Origin: Ramlibacter henchirensis
GTDB lineage: Bacteria; Pseudomonadota; Gammaproteobacteria; Burkholderiales; Burkholderiaceae_C
DNA: 64,000 nucleotides
Assembly (NCBI RefSeq): GCF_004682015.1
Contig: NZ_SMLM01000001.1
Coordinates: 124,001-188,000 of the forward strand
Reading direction: 5' to 3'
How positions within the stretch are numbered: position 1 is the first letter of the stretch; each line of letters opens with the position of its first letter. Shown here in pieces: positions 53,313-63,050 of this stretch. A program made the position numbers and the translations under genes. The notes beneath the pieces were generated by a model. The model saw only the letters and a list, made by a program, of their open reading frames with translations, was not told where the DNA came from and searched no databases.

Positions 53313-54964
53313 GTCGTGAGTTCTGCGATCCGGGTGCTGCCGGCGATGCTGCGCGCAACGGCTTCGCCGACCTTGATGCCGTCGACGCCGGCGGACAGGA
53401 TGCCGCCCGCGTAGCCGGCGCCTTCGCCGGCCGGGTAGAGGCCGCGCACGTTGAGGCTCTGCAAATCGTCCCCGCGCGTGATCCGCACCGGCGAGGAAGT
53501 GCGCGTCTCCACGCCGGTGAGCACGGCGTCATGCCGGTCGAAGCCCTGGATCTTGCGGCCGAACGCCGGCAGCGCTTCGCGCAGCGCCTCGATGGCGTAT
53601 GGCGGCAGTGAGGGATGCAGGTCGCCCAGGCGCACGCCGGGCTTGTACGAGGGCAGCACGTCGCCGAACTCTGTCGAGGGGCGGCCCGCGACGAAATCAC
53701 CGACCAGCTGGCCCGGCGCTTCGTAGGTGCCGCCGCCCAGCACGAAAGCGCGCGACTCCAGTTCCCGCTGCAGCACGACGCCGGCCAGCGGGCCGCCCGG
53801 GTAGTCCTTCGGCTCGATCGACACCACCAGGCCGGCGTTGGCGTTGCGCTCGTTGCGCGAGTACTGGCTCATTCCGTTGGTCACCACGCGCTGCGGCTCG
53901 GACGTGGCGGCGACCACCGTGCCGCCCGGGCACATGCAGAAGCTGTAGACCGCGCGGCCGTTGCTTGCGTGATGCACCAGCTTGTAGTCGGCCGCGCCCA
54001 GCAGCGGGTGGCCGGCATGCTTGCCCCAGCGGGCCCGGTCGATCATCCCCTGCGGATGCTCGATGCGAAAGCCGATCGAGAACGGCTTGGCCTCCAGGTG
54101 CACGCCGCGCCGGTGCAGCGCCTCGAAGGTGTCGCGCGAGCTGTGGCCGAGGGCCAGCACCACGTGGTCGGCCCGCAGCTCTGAAGTGGCGCCGCTGTCC
54201 TGGTGCAGCACCACCAGCCCGCGCAGGCGGCCGTCCTCGATCACGAAGTCGGTCACGCGCTGCTGGAAGCGGATCTCGCCGCCCAGTTCCTGGATCTGCT
54301 CGCGCAGGCGCTCCACCACCTTCACCAGCTTGAAGGTGCCGATGTGCGGATGGGCGACGTAGAGGATGTCCTCGGGCGCGCCCGCCTGGACGAACTCCGT
54401 CATCACCTTGCGGCCGAGGTGGCGCGGATCCTTGATCTGGCTGTAGAGCTTGCCGTCGGAGAAGGTGCCGGCGCCGCCCTCGCCGAACTGCACGTTGCTC
54501 TCCGGATGCAGCACGCGCTTGCGCCACAGGCCCCAGGTGTCCTGGGTGCGCTCGCGGACCTTCTTGCCGCGCTCGATCACGATCGGCTTCAGGCCCATCT
54601 GCGCCAGCACCAGCGCCGCGAAGATGCCGCACGGGCCGAAGCCGATCACCACCGGGCGCGGATCCGGCGCGGCGGCCGCGGTGACCGGCGGGCGCCAGGC
54701 CATGTCGGGCGTGGGTGCGACGTGCGGATGCGAAGCCAGGCGCTTGAGCAGCGCGGACTCATTCGACGGATCGGCCAGCGCCACGTCGACGATGTAGACC
54801 GCCAGCAGCTCGGCCTTGCGCGCGTCGAAGCTGCGCTTGAAGACCTCCAGGCGCGCGATGGCCGATTCGGGGACGCCCAGCACCCCCGCGGCGGCGGCGC
54901 GCAGCGGTGCTTCGGGCTGCTCCGCGTGCGAGAGCGGGAGCTTGAGTTCGGAAAGACGGATCAA
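53309..54964 (-). CDS. FAD-dependent dehydrogenase (COG2509 type)
   Basis: A 551-residue flavoprotein. A small N-terminal domain (about 1-95) precedes the FAD-binding Rossmann region PVVIGFGPCGIFAALVLAQMG (split over about 107-127) and ERGKKVRERTQDTWGLW; CPGGTVVAATSEP, LQSLNVRGLYPAGEGAGYAGGI and the final DGIKVGEAVARSI are COG2509 hallmarks. Often annotated as uncharacterised FAD-dependent oxidoreductase. ATG 54964; the ribosomal RNase P RNA gene starts 60 bases away on the other strand. Confidence 0.9.
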   Translation of the reverse strand: MIRLSELKLPLSHAEQPEAPLRAAAAGVLGVPESAIARLEVFKRSFDARKAELLAVYIVDVALADPSNESALLKRLASHPHVAPTPDMAWRPPVTAAAAPDPRPVVIGFGPCGIFAALVLAQMGLKPIVIERGKKVRERTQDTWGLWRKRVLHPESNVQFGEGGAGTFSDGKLYSQIKDPRHLGRKVMTEFVQAGAPEDILYVAHPHIGTFKLVKVVERLREQIQELGGEIRFQQRVTDFVIEDGRLRGLVVLHQDSGATSELRADHVVLALGHSSRDTFEALHRRGVHLEAKPFSIGFRIEHPQGMIDRARWGKHAGHPLLGAADYKLVHHASNGRAVYSFCMCPGGTVVAATSEPQRVVTNGMSQYSRNERNANAGLVVSIEPKDYPGGPLAGVVLQRELESRAFVLGGGTYEAPGQLVGDFVAGRPSTEFGDVLPSYKPGVRLGDLHPSLPPYAIEALREALPAFGRKIQGFDRHDAVLTGVETRTSSPVRITRGDDLQSLNVRGLYPAGEGAGYAGGILSAGVDGIKVGEAVARSIAGSTRIAELTT

Positions 54965-55011
54965 GGCTTGTGTCGATCAAGCAGCGGCCTGCGAAGCGCG
55001 GGCCGGTCCGG

Positions 55012-55017
55012 GATAAT
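55012..55017 (+). promoter_or_regulatory. Probable -10 box of rnpB
   Basis: GATAAT lies seven to eight bases before the inferred 5' end of RNase P RNA. A matching -35 element is not obvious at normal spacing. Confidence 0.55.
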
Positions 55018-55024
55018 ACGCAAC

Positions 55025-55395
55025 GTGAAGCACGCCAGACCGCCGCTGGTGCGATCGCCGGAAGGCGGCACTGGAGGAAGGTCCGGACTGCACAGGGCAG
55101 CGTAGCAGGCAACACCTGTCCACCGCGAGGTGAGGATCAGAGCAACAGAGACGTAGTCCGCGCAGGCGGGCTCGCACCGAAGGCGCAGCCGGAGGTACGT
55201 AGCCCACTCGCTTGGGCGGGGTGAAACGGGCAATCTCTACGCGCAGCAATACCAAATAGGCCGGCGATGATGTGGCTCCGCGGAGCCGGCGGGTAGGTAG
55301 CACCGAGCCGTGGGGGCGACCCCCGGCCCAGAGGAATGGCGGTCACGGCGAGGGAAACCGAGCCGCACAGAATCCGGCCTATCGGCGCGCTTCAC
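55025..55395 (+). ncRNA. rnpB: RNase P RNA, bacterial class A
   Basis: Catalytic RNA that matures tRNA 5' ends. Recognised by the conserved core: GAGGAAGGTCCGGACTGCAC near the 5' side (about 55075), GGGGTGAAACGGG (about 55218-55230), GAGGAATGGCGGTCACG (about 55331-55347) and ACAGAATCCGGCCTAT near the 3' end (55368-55383). The ends pair: GTGAAGC-x-CGCC at 55025 with GGCGCGCTTCAC at 55384-55395 (P1). Ends are inferred from this pairing to within a few bases. A short T-run (55398-55402) follows, next to the convergent NUDIX-MBL gene. Confidence 0.95.
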
Positions 55396-55402
55396 AACTT
55401 TT

Positions 55403-57037
55403 TCAGCGCACCAGGCCGAGCGCCTGGATGCGCTCGACGTGCGCGATCAGCGACCGCTGCGCGACCGGCCACATTCGCTGGGGCACGTCGTCATACGCGA
55501 GCGGCACCCAGTCTTCGGGCGTTGCACCCGGCCGGGCGCGCATCGCCGCGATCACCTTGGCTTCGCGTTGCAGGCGGTGCGCTTTCAGCCGCGCGATCGC
55601 ATCCATCGCCGACCCGATCACATGGCCGTGGGCCGGGAAGATGAAGCCGATGCCATGTTCCGCGCACGCCGCGCTCAGGCGGTCCAGCGAATCGAGATAG
55701 GCCGTCATGTCGCCGTCCGGCGGATCGACCACCGTGGTGCTGCCGTTCAGGATGTGGTCGCCCGAGAACAGCAGCCCGTCCTCCACCAGCACCAGGCACA
55801 GGTGGTTGGCCGCATGCCCCGGCGTGTGGATCACTTTCAGGTGGTGCTCCTGCCCGCCGCCCGACAGGCCCAGCACTTCTGCGTCGGCCAGTTCGCGGTC
55901 CGGCGTGAAAACGCTGCCCGGGCGCGCCGTGGGCTGCGACCGAAGGCCGAGGATCGGCGGCTTGCGCGCGCACATCGCCTGCAGCGGGCGGGCGCCCGGC
56001 GAATGGTCGGAGTGCGAATGCGTGCAGACGATCATGCGGATGTCGCCGCCGGTCGCATCGAACAGGCGCTGCAGGTGCGGCGGATCGTTCGGGCCGGGAT
56101 CGATCACCAGGTAACCGGTGCCGGCATCGCCCACGATGTAGCTGTTGGTACCCGGCCCGGTCATCACGCCCGGATTGCCGGCCGTCAGCCGCCTGACGTT
56201 CTTGAGCAGCTGCACCGGCCGCTCGCACTGCCAGTCGAGGTGGTGGACGATCTGCCCGTCGGGCGAGACCAGTTCCAGCTCGCCGTAGGGCAGGTCGTGC
56301 TCCATGTAGCGCGCTTCTTTGCCGGCGAGGAATCCGGCGCGAGGGCAGCTCGTCCACAGCGGCTTCTCGCCGGCGCAGGCGTCGAGCACGGCCTGCACGC
56401 TCGCGAACGGCTGCAGGCGCTCCAGCGTGCGGAGGGTCGGATAGATCATGAAGAACTGGCCCGCGTGGTGGCGCGTCAGCGCGTCGGCGGGGCGCACCCA
56501 CACGGGCTCGAACTGCTCGGCCTCGTCGGCCACCGGCTCCTGGCCTTCTGGCATGCGGGCCACGAGGAAGGGCACGTCGAAACGGCGCGGCAGGTCGCGG
56601 TCGGTGATCCAGTGGGCCAGCAGGAACACGCAGTCGGCGGCGAGCGTGAGTCCGCGGTCGCGGCACTGCGGCGAGAGAGGCCTGTGGCGGTCGAGCGCCT
56701 CGACGTCGGCGCCGTCGGCGAAGCGGCCGTCGGCATGCCGCGCCAGCAGCACGCCCAGTTCCTCGAAGCTCTCGCGGATGGCGGCGATGGCCTGGGTGAG
56801 ATGGGCGTCCGCCTGGCCCGGACGGCGGGACGCGATCTCATGCGCCGCTGCATCGGCGGCGTCGATTCCCCCGCCGGGAAAGACGTAGGCGCCGGGCGCG
56901 AAGCTGGCGGTGGGCGAACGGCGCGTCATCAACAGCTCGGGGCCTTCAGGCGTGTCGCGCATCAGGATCACCGTGGCCGCCGGCCGGGTGGGCACCGGCT
57001 CGCGCTGGGCATGCAGCAGTTGGGAAGCTCTGACCAT
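55403..57037 (-). CDS. NUDIX hydrolase fused to metallo-beta-lactamase-fold hydrolase
   Basis: A 544-residue two-domain protein. Residues about 15-230 are NUDIX-like (ATVILMRDTPEGPELLMTRRS, FPGGGIDAADA, then RESFEELGVLLARH with the REXXEE core, the two parts split by an insert). Residues about 285-544 are a metallo-beta-lactamase fold with THSHSDHSPGARPL (HxHxDH, zinc site), TPGHAANHL, FSGDHIL and AHGHVI, like LACTB2/RNase-Z-like nucleases or thioesterase hydrolases. The joined arrangement is found in some Burkholderiales; the substrate is unknown. ATG 57037. Confidence 0.9.
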   Translation of the reverse strand: MVRASQLLHAQREPVPTRPAATVILMRDTPEGPELLMTRRSPTASFAPGAYVFPGGGIDAADAAAHEIASRRPGQADAHLTQAIAAIRESFEELGVLLARHADGRFADGADVEALDRHRPLSPQCRDRGLTLAADCVFLLAHWITDRDLPRRFDVPFLVARMPEGQEPVADEAEQFEPVWVRPADALTRHHAGQFFMIYPTLRTLERLQPFASVQAVLDACAGEKPLWTSCPRAGFLAGKEARYMEHDLPYGELELVSPDGQIVHHLDWQCERPVQLLKNVRRLTAGNPGVMTGPGTNSYIVGDAGTGYLVIDPGPNDPPHLQRLFDATGGDIRMIVCTHSHSDHSPGARPLQAMCARKPPILGLRSQPTARPGSVFTPDRELADAEVLGLSGGGQEHHLKVIHTPGHAANHLCLVLVEDGLLFSGDHILNGSTTVVDPPDGDMTAYLDSLDRLSAACAEHGIGFIFPAHGHVIGSAMDAIARLKAHRLQREAKVIAAMRARPGATPEDWVPLAYDDVPQRMWPVAQRSLIAHVERIQALGLVR

Positions 57038-57181
57038 CGCGGGATTACAGCACTTCGCGCGGGCCGCACGCGGGCGCGGGGGATCGCCACGGCCGCACAG
57101 GGCCGCGCACAAAGGCGTGCCGGTGTGCGGCCGACGCACACGTTCGGGTGACAAGGCGTCCGCAGCGCCGATAATCCGGGC

Positions 57182-58051
57182 ATGCGGATCCGGTTCACCA
57201 AGATGCAGGGCGCGGGCAACGACTTCGTGGTGCTCGACGAAACCCTCCAGCGGCTGAACCTCGCGCCCGCCCAGTACCGCCGGCTGGCCGACCGCCATTT
57301 CGGCGTGGGCGCCGACCAGATCCTCTCGGTGCGGCCTTCGCCGGCGCCGGGCATCGACTTCGAATACGTGATCCACAACGCCGACGGCGGCGAAGTCGAG
57401 CAGTGCGGCAATGGCGCGCGCTGCTTCGTGCGGTACGTGCGCGACAAGGGCCTGACCACTCGCGACACGGTGCGGGTTCGCACGCTCTCGGGCGTCATCG
57501 AGCCTCGGCTCAACGCGGACGGACGCGTCACGGTCGACATGGGGCCGCCCGTGTTCGATCCGGGCGAAGTCCCGTTCGATGCGGCCGGCATCGAGCCGCA
57601 CCGCGAAGGCGGCTGGCAGAAATGGAAGCTGGCCCTGGGCACGCGCGCGGATGCGCCGATCGTGGCGGTGGCGGTGCTGTCCATGGGCAACCCGCACGCG
57701 GTGCAGGAGGTCGACGACGTCGATGCCGCGCCGGTGCATGTGCAGGGCCCGCTGATCGAGAACCACCCGCGCTTCCCGCGGCGCGTCAACGCCGGCTTCC
57801 TGCAGGTGATCGACCGCGGCCAGGTGCGCCTGCGCGTGTGGGAGCGCGGCGCCGGCGAGACGCTGGCCTGCGGCACCGGCGCGTGCGCGGCGGTGGTGGC
57901 CGGCATCCGGCTCGGCCGCCTGGACTCGCGCGTGGACGTGCACACCCGCGGCGGTTTGTTGACCATCGAATGGGCTGGGGGCAACGCCTCCGTTTTCATG
58001 ACGGGCCCGGCCGTCACCGTTTTCGAAGGCGAGATCGAGATTCCAGAATGA
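57182..58051 (+). CDS. dapF: Diaminopimelate epimerase
   Basis: A 289-residue epimerase converting LL- to meso-diaminopimelate for lysine and peptidoglycan. The paired catalytic cysteines are C75 (EQCGNGARC) and C230 (LACGTGACA), and the opening [17 protein letters not shown] is a signature. The stop overlaps the next start (ATGA). Beginning of the conserved dapF-DUF484-xerC operon; 144 bp upstream are shared with the divergent NUDIX-MBL gene. Confidence 0.97.
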   Translation: MRIRFTKMQGAGNDFVVLDETLQRLNLAPAQYRRLADRHFGVGADQILSVRPSPAPGIDFEYVIHNADGGEVEQCGNGARCFVRYVRDKGLTTRDTVRVRTLSGVIEPRLNADGRVTVDMGPPVFDPGEVPFDAAGIEPHREGGWQKWKLALGTRADAPIVAVAVLSMGNPHAVQEVDDVDAAPVHVQGPLIENHPRFPRRVNAGFLQVIDRGQVRLRVWERGAGETLACGTGACAAVVAGIRLGRLDSRVDVHTRGGLLTIEWAGGNASVFMTGPAVTVFEGEIEIPE

Positions 58052-58752
58052 GCTTGACCACACCCACCTCCGGCATCCCTCCCATCACCGAGGACGACAT
58101 CGCCGACTACCTGGCGAACACGCCCGACTTCTTCGTGCGCCACGCGCAGCTTCTGGCAAGCGTGCAGCTGAGCAGCCCGCACGGCCACCGCGCGGTGAGC
58201 CTGCAGGAGCGGCAGGCGGAGATGCTGCGCGAGAAGATCAAGGCGCTGGAGCACCGCATCATGGACATGGTGCGGCACGGCAACGACAACGTGATCATCG
58301 CGGACCGGCTGCACCGCTGGGCCCGCAACATCATGCTGGTGCGCTCCCGGCATGCGCTGCCGGCCAGCATCGCGTCGGAGCTCATGACGCAGTTCATGGT
58401 GCCGCAGGTCGGCATCAAGGTCTGGGACGTGGCGCCGCGCTTCTCCGACGAGCCGTTCGCCACCGGCGTCAGCGACGACGCGAAGAGCTTCGCCTCGTCA
58501 CTGACGCAGCCCTACTGCGGCGTCAACTCCGGCTTCGAGGCGGTGAACTGGCTGGACGACACCGCGATGGCGATGTCCGTCGCGCTGCTCCCGCTTCGCG
58601 ACGGCGCGCTGAACAACGCGTCCAAGGCGTTCGGCATGCTGGTGCTGGCCTCGCCCGACCCGCAGCGCTTTTCCGCCGGCATGGGCACGGACTTCCTCGA
58701 GCGCATCGCCGAACTGGCGTCGGCGGCGCTTTCGCGGTTGCGCGACGAATAG
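58048..58752 (+). CDS. DUF484 family protein
   Basis: A 234-residue DUF484 protein, GAF-like in its C-terminal half (about 90-230: [44 protein letters not shown]). The first 80 residues are a helical region ([27 protein letters not shown], split) including a coiled coil. It always lies between dapF and xerC in many proteobacteria; role unknown but linked by context to chromosome processes. ATG 58048. Confidence 0.93.
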   Translation: MSLTTPTSGIPPITEDDIADYLANTPDFFVRHAQLLASVQLSSPHGHRAVSLQERQAEMLREKIKALEHRIMDMVRHGNDNVIIADRLHRWARNIMLVRSRHALPASIASELMTQFMVPQVGIKVWDVAPRFSDEPFATGVSDDAKSFASSLTQPYCGVNSGFEAVNWLDDTAMAMSVALLPLRDGALNNASKAFGMLVLASPDPQRFSAGMGTDFLERIAELASAALSRLRDE

Positions 58753-58754
58753 CG

Positions 58755-59681
58755 ATGGAGTCGGGCGACCAGGCGTTGGTCGAGAAGTACCTGGAGCACG
58801 TCCGGGTCGAGAAACGCCTGGCGCAACGAACCGTCGAGCTCTACGCGCTCGACCTCGAGAAGCTGCGGCAATGCGCTGCCGCGGCGGGCATTCCCCTCCT
58901 GAAGGTGCAGAACGCCAACATCCGCCGCTGGGTCGCGCAGATGCACGGCGCGGGACGCAGCGGCCGCGGCATCGCTCTCATCCTCTCGGGCTGGCGTGGC
59001 TTCTACGCCTGGCTCGGCCGAAATGGCCAAGTGACCAGCAACCCGGTGCAGGACGTGCGCGCGCCGCGCTCCCCGCGGCCGCTGCCCAAGGCCCTGGGCG
59101 TGGACGACGCGATGCAGCTGGCCGACCACCAGGACGGCGAGGCCGACCCGGTGCTGGAAGCGCGCGACGTTGCCATGATCGAGCTGCTCTATGGCTGCGG
59201 GCTGCGCGTCGGCGAACTGGTGGGCCTGGACGCCGTGGCCAGCAACGCGGCGCGCGGCTGGATCGACCTGGAAGCCGGCGAGGCGCACGTCCTGGGCAAG
59301 GGCAGCAAGCGTCGCACCGTGCCTGTGGGCCGCAAGGCCGTGGAGGCCCTGCAGCGTTGGATGGACTTTCGCGGTCAGGTGGCCGCCGATGACCCGGCCC
59401 TGTTCGTCGGCCAGCGCGGCAAGCGCCTGAGCTCGCAATCCATCTGGCTGCGGCTCAAGCAGCGCAGCCTGCGGGCAGGGCTCCCCGTACCCGTGCATCC
59501 GCACATGCTGCGGCATTCCTTCGCGAGCCATGTGCTGCAGTCCAGCGGCGACCTGCGCGCGGTGCAGGAACTGCTGGGCCACGCGAACATCGCAACCACG
59601 CAGGTCTATACGCGGCTGGACTTCCAGCACCTGGCCAACGCCTACGACGCGGCTCATCCGCGGGCGCACCGCAAGCGCTGA
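58755..59681 (+). CDS. xerC: Tyrosine recombinase XerC
   Basis: A 308-residue site-specific recombinase resolving chromosome dimers with XerD. Catalytic residues: R151 (GLRVGE), the H250-x-x-R253 pair in HPHMLRHSF, H276 (LGHAN) and nucleophile Y285 in VYTRLDF; the N-terminal SAM-like core-binding domain is residues about 8-95. Third gene of dapF-DUF484-xerC, 2 bases after the previous stop. Confidence 0.95.
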   Translation: MESGDQALVEKYLEHVRVEKRLAQRTVELYALDLEKLRQCAAAAGIPLLKVQNANIRRWVAQMHGAGRSGRGIALILSGWRGFYAWLGRNGQVTSNPVQDVRAPRSPRPLPKALGVDDAMQLADHQDGEADPVLEARDVAMIELLYGCGLRVGELVGLDAVASNAARGWIDLEAGEAHVLGKGSKRRTVPVGRKAVEALQRWMDFRGQVAADDPALFVGQRGKRLSSQSIWLRLKQRSLRAGLPVPVHPHMLRHSFASHVLQSSGDLRAVQELLGHANIATTQVYTRLDFQHLANAYDAAHPRAHRKR

Positions 59682-59735
59682 GCCACTTCGGCGCCGGCCG
59701 GCCCTAGGATTCGGGCCGAACGAACGCCAAGAAAA

Positions 59736-61286
59736 ATGGACAACGACCCTCGGCCGGCGGGCGACCTGCCCGTCCTGATCGTCGGCGCCGGGCCCACCGG
59801 ACTGGTGCTGGCGCTTTGGCTCACGCACCTGGGCATCCGCGTGCGCATCGTCGAACAGCTGGCGGAGCCGGGCACCACCTCGCGCGCCCTGGCGGTGCAG
59901 GCGCGCACACTGGAGTTCTACGACCAGATCGGCATCGCGGGCGAGGTGATCGACGGCGGCGTGCAGGTCGGCAACGTCAACATCTGGGCCCATGGCCGGC
60001 GCGCCGCCCGCATGCCGCTGCGGCGCATCGGCGAAGGGCGCAGCCCGCATCCGTTCGCGCTCATCTTCCCGCAGGACGCGCACGAGCGGCTGCTGATCGC
60101 GCAGCTGGAGGCGCACGGCGTGCGGGTCGAGCGGCGCGTGTCGCTGCTGCACTTCGAGCAGCACGAGCGCGGCGTGCGCGCGACGCTGGGGCGTCCGGAC
60201 GGCTCGCGCGAGACTTGCGAAGCGTCCTACCTGGCGGGCTGCGACGGCGCGTCGTCGACGGTGCGGCAGGTGCTGGGCATCGACTTTCCCGGCGGCACGT
60301 ACACCGGCCTGTTCTACGTCGCCGACGTGCAGGCGGCCGGGCCGCCGGTCAACGATGAAATCCACGTCGACCTGGAGGACGCCGAATTCCTGCTGGTCTT
60401 CCCCTTGAAGGCAAGGGGCCACGCGCGGCTGGTGGGCATGGTGCACGAGGTCCCGGGACCGGACCGTGGTCCGCTCACCTTCGAAGACGTGCGGGGCAAG
60501 GCGCTGGAGCAGATGCGGCTCCAGGTCGAGCAAGTGAACTGGTTTTCCACCTACCGCGTCCACCACCGCGTCGCGCAGCGTTTGCGTGACCGGCGCGCGT
60601 TCCTGCTCGGCGACGCCGCGCACATCCACAGCCCGGTGGGCGGCCAGGGGATGAACACGGGCATCGGGGACGCGATCAACCTGGCCTGGAAGCTCGCCGC
60701 CGTCGTCAAGGGCGAGGCTTCGCCCGCGCTGCTCGACACCTTCGAGCCGGAGCGGATCGCCTTCGCGCGCCGGCTGGTCGCGACCACGGACCGGGCTTTC
60801 ACGGCGGTGAGTGCGCGCGGTCCGGTGGCGCGCATCGTCCGCACGCGGCTCTTCCCGCTGGTGGTGCCTTTGATGCCGCGCCTGGCGGTGACGCGCCGGT
60901 TGCTGTTCGCGACCGTGTCGCAGACCGCGATCGAGTACCGCGGCAGCGCCTTGAGCGAGGGCGTGGCGGGCAGGGTGCACGGCGGCGATCGGCTGCCGTG
61001 GGTGCAGGTCGCGGCAGCGGAGGACAACTTCGCCGCGCTGCGTTCGCTGCGCTGGCAGGTGCACGTTTACGGAGAGGCGCGGCGGGAGTTGGAGCAGGCC
61101 TGCACGGACCTCGGCCTGGCAACCCACATCTTCGCGTGGCAGCCCGTCATGGGGCGCGTAGGGCTGCGGCGCGGGGCCGCTTACCTGGTCAGACCCGATG
61201 GCTACGTAGCCCTGGCCGATCCGCAGGCCGACCCGCAGGCGCTGCGGCGCTTCCTCCGGGCCAAGGCCGGCTTCAGCGCAGCGTGA
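59736..61286 (+). CDS. FAD-dependent monooxygenase, PheA/TfdB type
   Basis: A 516-residue flavoprotein hydroxylase. The Rossmann motif is LIVGAGPTGLVLAL (about 13-26) and GDAAHIHSPVGGQGMNTGIGDAINLAWKL (split over about 293-321) is the FAD-binding DG/GD motif of phenol-2-monooxygenase-type enzymes. The C-terminal thioredoxin-like domain is present in the final 150 residues but short. Substrate not readable. Its last 14 bases overlap the convergent DISM-GGDEF gene. ATG 59736. Confidence 0.9.
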   Translation: MDNDPRPAGDLPVLIVGAGPTGLVLALWLTHLGIRVRIVEQLAEPGTTSRALAVQARTLEFYDQIGIAGEVIDGGVQVGNVNIWAHGRRAARMPLRRIGEGRSPHPFALIFPQDAHERLLIAQLEAHGVRVERRVSLLHFEQHERGVRATLGRPDGSRETCEASYLAGCDGASSTVRQVLGIDFPGGTYTGLFYVADVQAAGPPVNDEIHVDLEDAEFLLVFPLKARGHARLVGMVHEVPGPDRGPLTFEDVRGKALEQMRLQVEQVNWFSTYRVHHRVAQRLRDRRAFLLGDAAHIHSPVGGQGMNTGIGDAINLAWKLAAVVKGEASPALLDTFEPERIAFARRLVATTDRAFTAVSARGPVARIVRTRLFPLVVPLMPRLAVTRRLLFATVSQTAIEYRGSALSEGVAGRVHGGDRLPWVQVAAAEDNFAALRSLRWQVHVYGEARRELEQACTDLGLATHIFAWQPVMGRVGLRRGAAYLVRPDGYVALADPQADPQALRRFLRAKAGFSAA

Positions 61287-63015
61287 ACACCGCCCGGCGG
61301 CTCTGCGCCGGCACGCCGGCCAGCACCGCTTCCAGCCGGTCCACCAGGCTCTTCGCGTCCCCTTCGGAGGGCACGATGCTCTGGGCGACCCGCACCTGCG
61401 CCACCCATTCGAGCGGCTTGCCCTTGAATGGCATCAGGCAACGCGCCACCACTTTGGGGCCGGTGCCGGTCGCCTGCTCGGGGCTGAGCGGTCCTTCCAC
61501 GATCATGCCGAAGCGGTGTTCGGAGAGCCGCGCGACGCTGTCGATGTCGCGTGCCACCGAGAGCAGCCGCCCTGCGACCTGCAGCGGCATCTCCTCGGCC
61601 GAGCGGCGGTCGAAGTCGCGCCGGAGCTGCTCGATGTTGGCGATGTCGACCAGCAGCACCACGCCCTGCTGCTTCAGGCGTTCGCAGCGGTCGACCAGCC
61701 GCGACAAGCGTTCGCGGAACACCTGCCCGTTGATCAGGCCGGTCGCCGGATCCGTGCGCTCGAGTGCGTGCAGGCGGCGCCAGTTCTCGCGACGGTCCTG
61801 GCTGCGCACGATCAGCACGGCCAGCAGCAGCGGCAGCTCCATCGCGATGGCGATCTGCATCGCATGCGTGGTCCAGAAGCCCACCGGCAGCAGGCCGGCC
61901 GAACGGGCCATCGGGAACATGGAGCCGATGGCCACCGGCGCCAGGCCGACCAGCAGCCAGACTGCGTGGCGATCCCCCAGCCGCGCCGCCCACAACAGGA
62001 CTCCGATCCCGACCACCGTGCCCATCACCACGGCCATGACCATGATCTGGAAGCGCCAGGAGGGTTCGACCGCCATGAGCACGAGGGCGGCCAGCACGGT
62101 GGTTCCGGCCTGGGCCAGCAGCGCGCGATTCAGTCGCGGCGAGCGCTGCGCGACGGACACCGCCGCCGCAAAGAAACAGAGCAGGGCGGCCATGCCCAGC
62201 ATGGGCAGCACCATCACCGAGACGTCGTTCCACCACGGCAGCCGCGGCCAGAGGTGCAGCCCCGCGATCCCGGTGATGGACGCCTGCGTGAGCGCCAGCA
62301 TCACCACCGCCAGCGCATACAGGCCGAAGGCCGCGTCGCGCAGCGCCACGGCCACCACCCCGCCCACCAGCACCGAGAGTCCGGCGAGCCCGAAATACAG
62401 GCCCAGCACCAGCGCCGTGCGCTGCTCCTGCCGGATCAACTGGCGCTCGCTGGTGAAGTGCAGCGGCGCGCTGAAGCTCTGGCCGTTCTGGACGTGAAGG
62501 TAGAACTGCTGCGGCTGGCCGGGTGAGAGCATCAGGGGCAGCATCGGATGCCGGTGCGGCAGCGGCCACTCCGCCACGGGCAGCGCGTCACCGGCCGACA
62601 GCGACGACCACTGGCCGAGGCGATCCTGCGTGTACAGCGTGACCCGGTTCACCGCCGGATAGGGGATCTCCAGGTACCACCGTTCGCTGTCGTCCAGCTC
62701 CGCGAGCGTGAAGCGGATCCAGAGCGACTGGCCGCTGCGCAGCGGGTAGATGGTTCCGGCTTGGGTGGACGACCAGGCGATCCCCGCATCGCGCGCAACG
62801 GCGTCGACCCCGGACCTGCCCGTCACATCGAGCCAGGCGTGGCCGGCCGCGTCGAGCGACTGCTGGCCGGCGGCCCCATCGAGCGTGACGACCGCGCCTT
62901 CCGCCCAGGCCGGCCGCGGCACGCCCGCCAGCAGCAGCGCCAGCGCAAACGCCGCGAGGGCGGCGACACCCAGCCACCTGGAAAACGCCGTCCGGCAAGT
63001 TCCTAGGTCATCCAT
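61273..63015 (-). CDS. 7TMR-DISM membrane protein with degenerate GGDEF domain
   Basis: A 580-residue signalling-type protein from ATG 63015 (a TTG at 63042 would add 9 residues). A signal peptide or first helix spans about residues 12-38. The periplasmic 7TMR-DISMED2 domain follows (WIRFTLAELDDSERWYLEI, PQQFYLHVQNGQSF), then seven membrane helices (about 195-415). The cytoplasmic C-terminal part resembles GGDEF (about 430-575), but the motif reads SEHRF (498-502; 61510-61524) in place of GGDEF, so diguanylate cyclase activity is unlikely. It may act as a c-di-GMP or partner-binding module. Confidence 0.88.
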   Translation of the reverse strand: MDDLGTCRTAFSRWLGVAALAAFALALLLAGVPRPAWAEGAVVTLDGAAGQQSLDAAGHAWLDVTGRSGVDAVARDAGIAWSSTQAGTIYPLRSGQSLWIRFTLAELDDSERWYLEIPYPAVNRVTLYTQDRLGQWSSLSAGDALPVAEWPLPHRHPMLPLMLSPGQPQQFYLHVQNGQSFSAPLHFTSERQLIRQEQRTALVLGLYFGLAGLSVLVGGVVAVALRDAAFGLYALAVVMLALTQASITGIAGLHLWPRLPWWNDVSVMVLPMLGMAALLCFFAAAVSVAQRSPRLNRALLAQAGTTVLAALVLMAVEPSWRFQIMVMAVVMGTVVGIGVLLWAARLGDRHAVWLLVGLAPVAIGSMFPMARSAGLLPVGFWTTHAMQIAIAMELPLLLAVLIVRSQDRRENWRRLHALERTDPATGLINGQVFRERLSRLVDRCERLKQQGVVLLVDIANIEQLRRDFDRRSAEEMPLQVAGRLLSVARDIDSVARLSEHRFGMIVEGPLSPEQATGTGPKVVARCLMPFKGKPLEWVAQVRVAQSIVPSEGDAKSLVDRLEAVLAGVPAQSRRAVFTLR

Positions 63016-63050
63016 TCGGCTGATTTTGCGCCGGTTGGACAATCGGCCCC

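Noticed and set aside
54961..55400. Several short open frames between the FAD dehydrogenase and NUDIX-MBL genes
   Set aside because: They lie within RNase P RNA, whose conserved core sequences explain the region.
55310..57151. 613-residue plus-strand open frame
   Set aside because: It is antisense to the NUDIX-MBL gene and starts within RNase P RNA.
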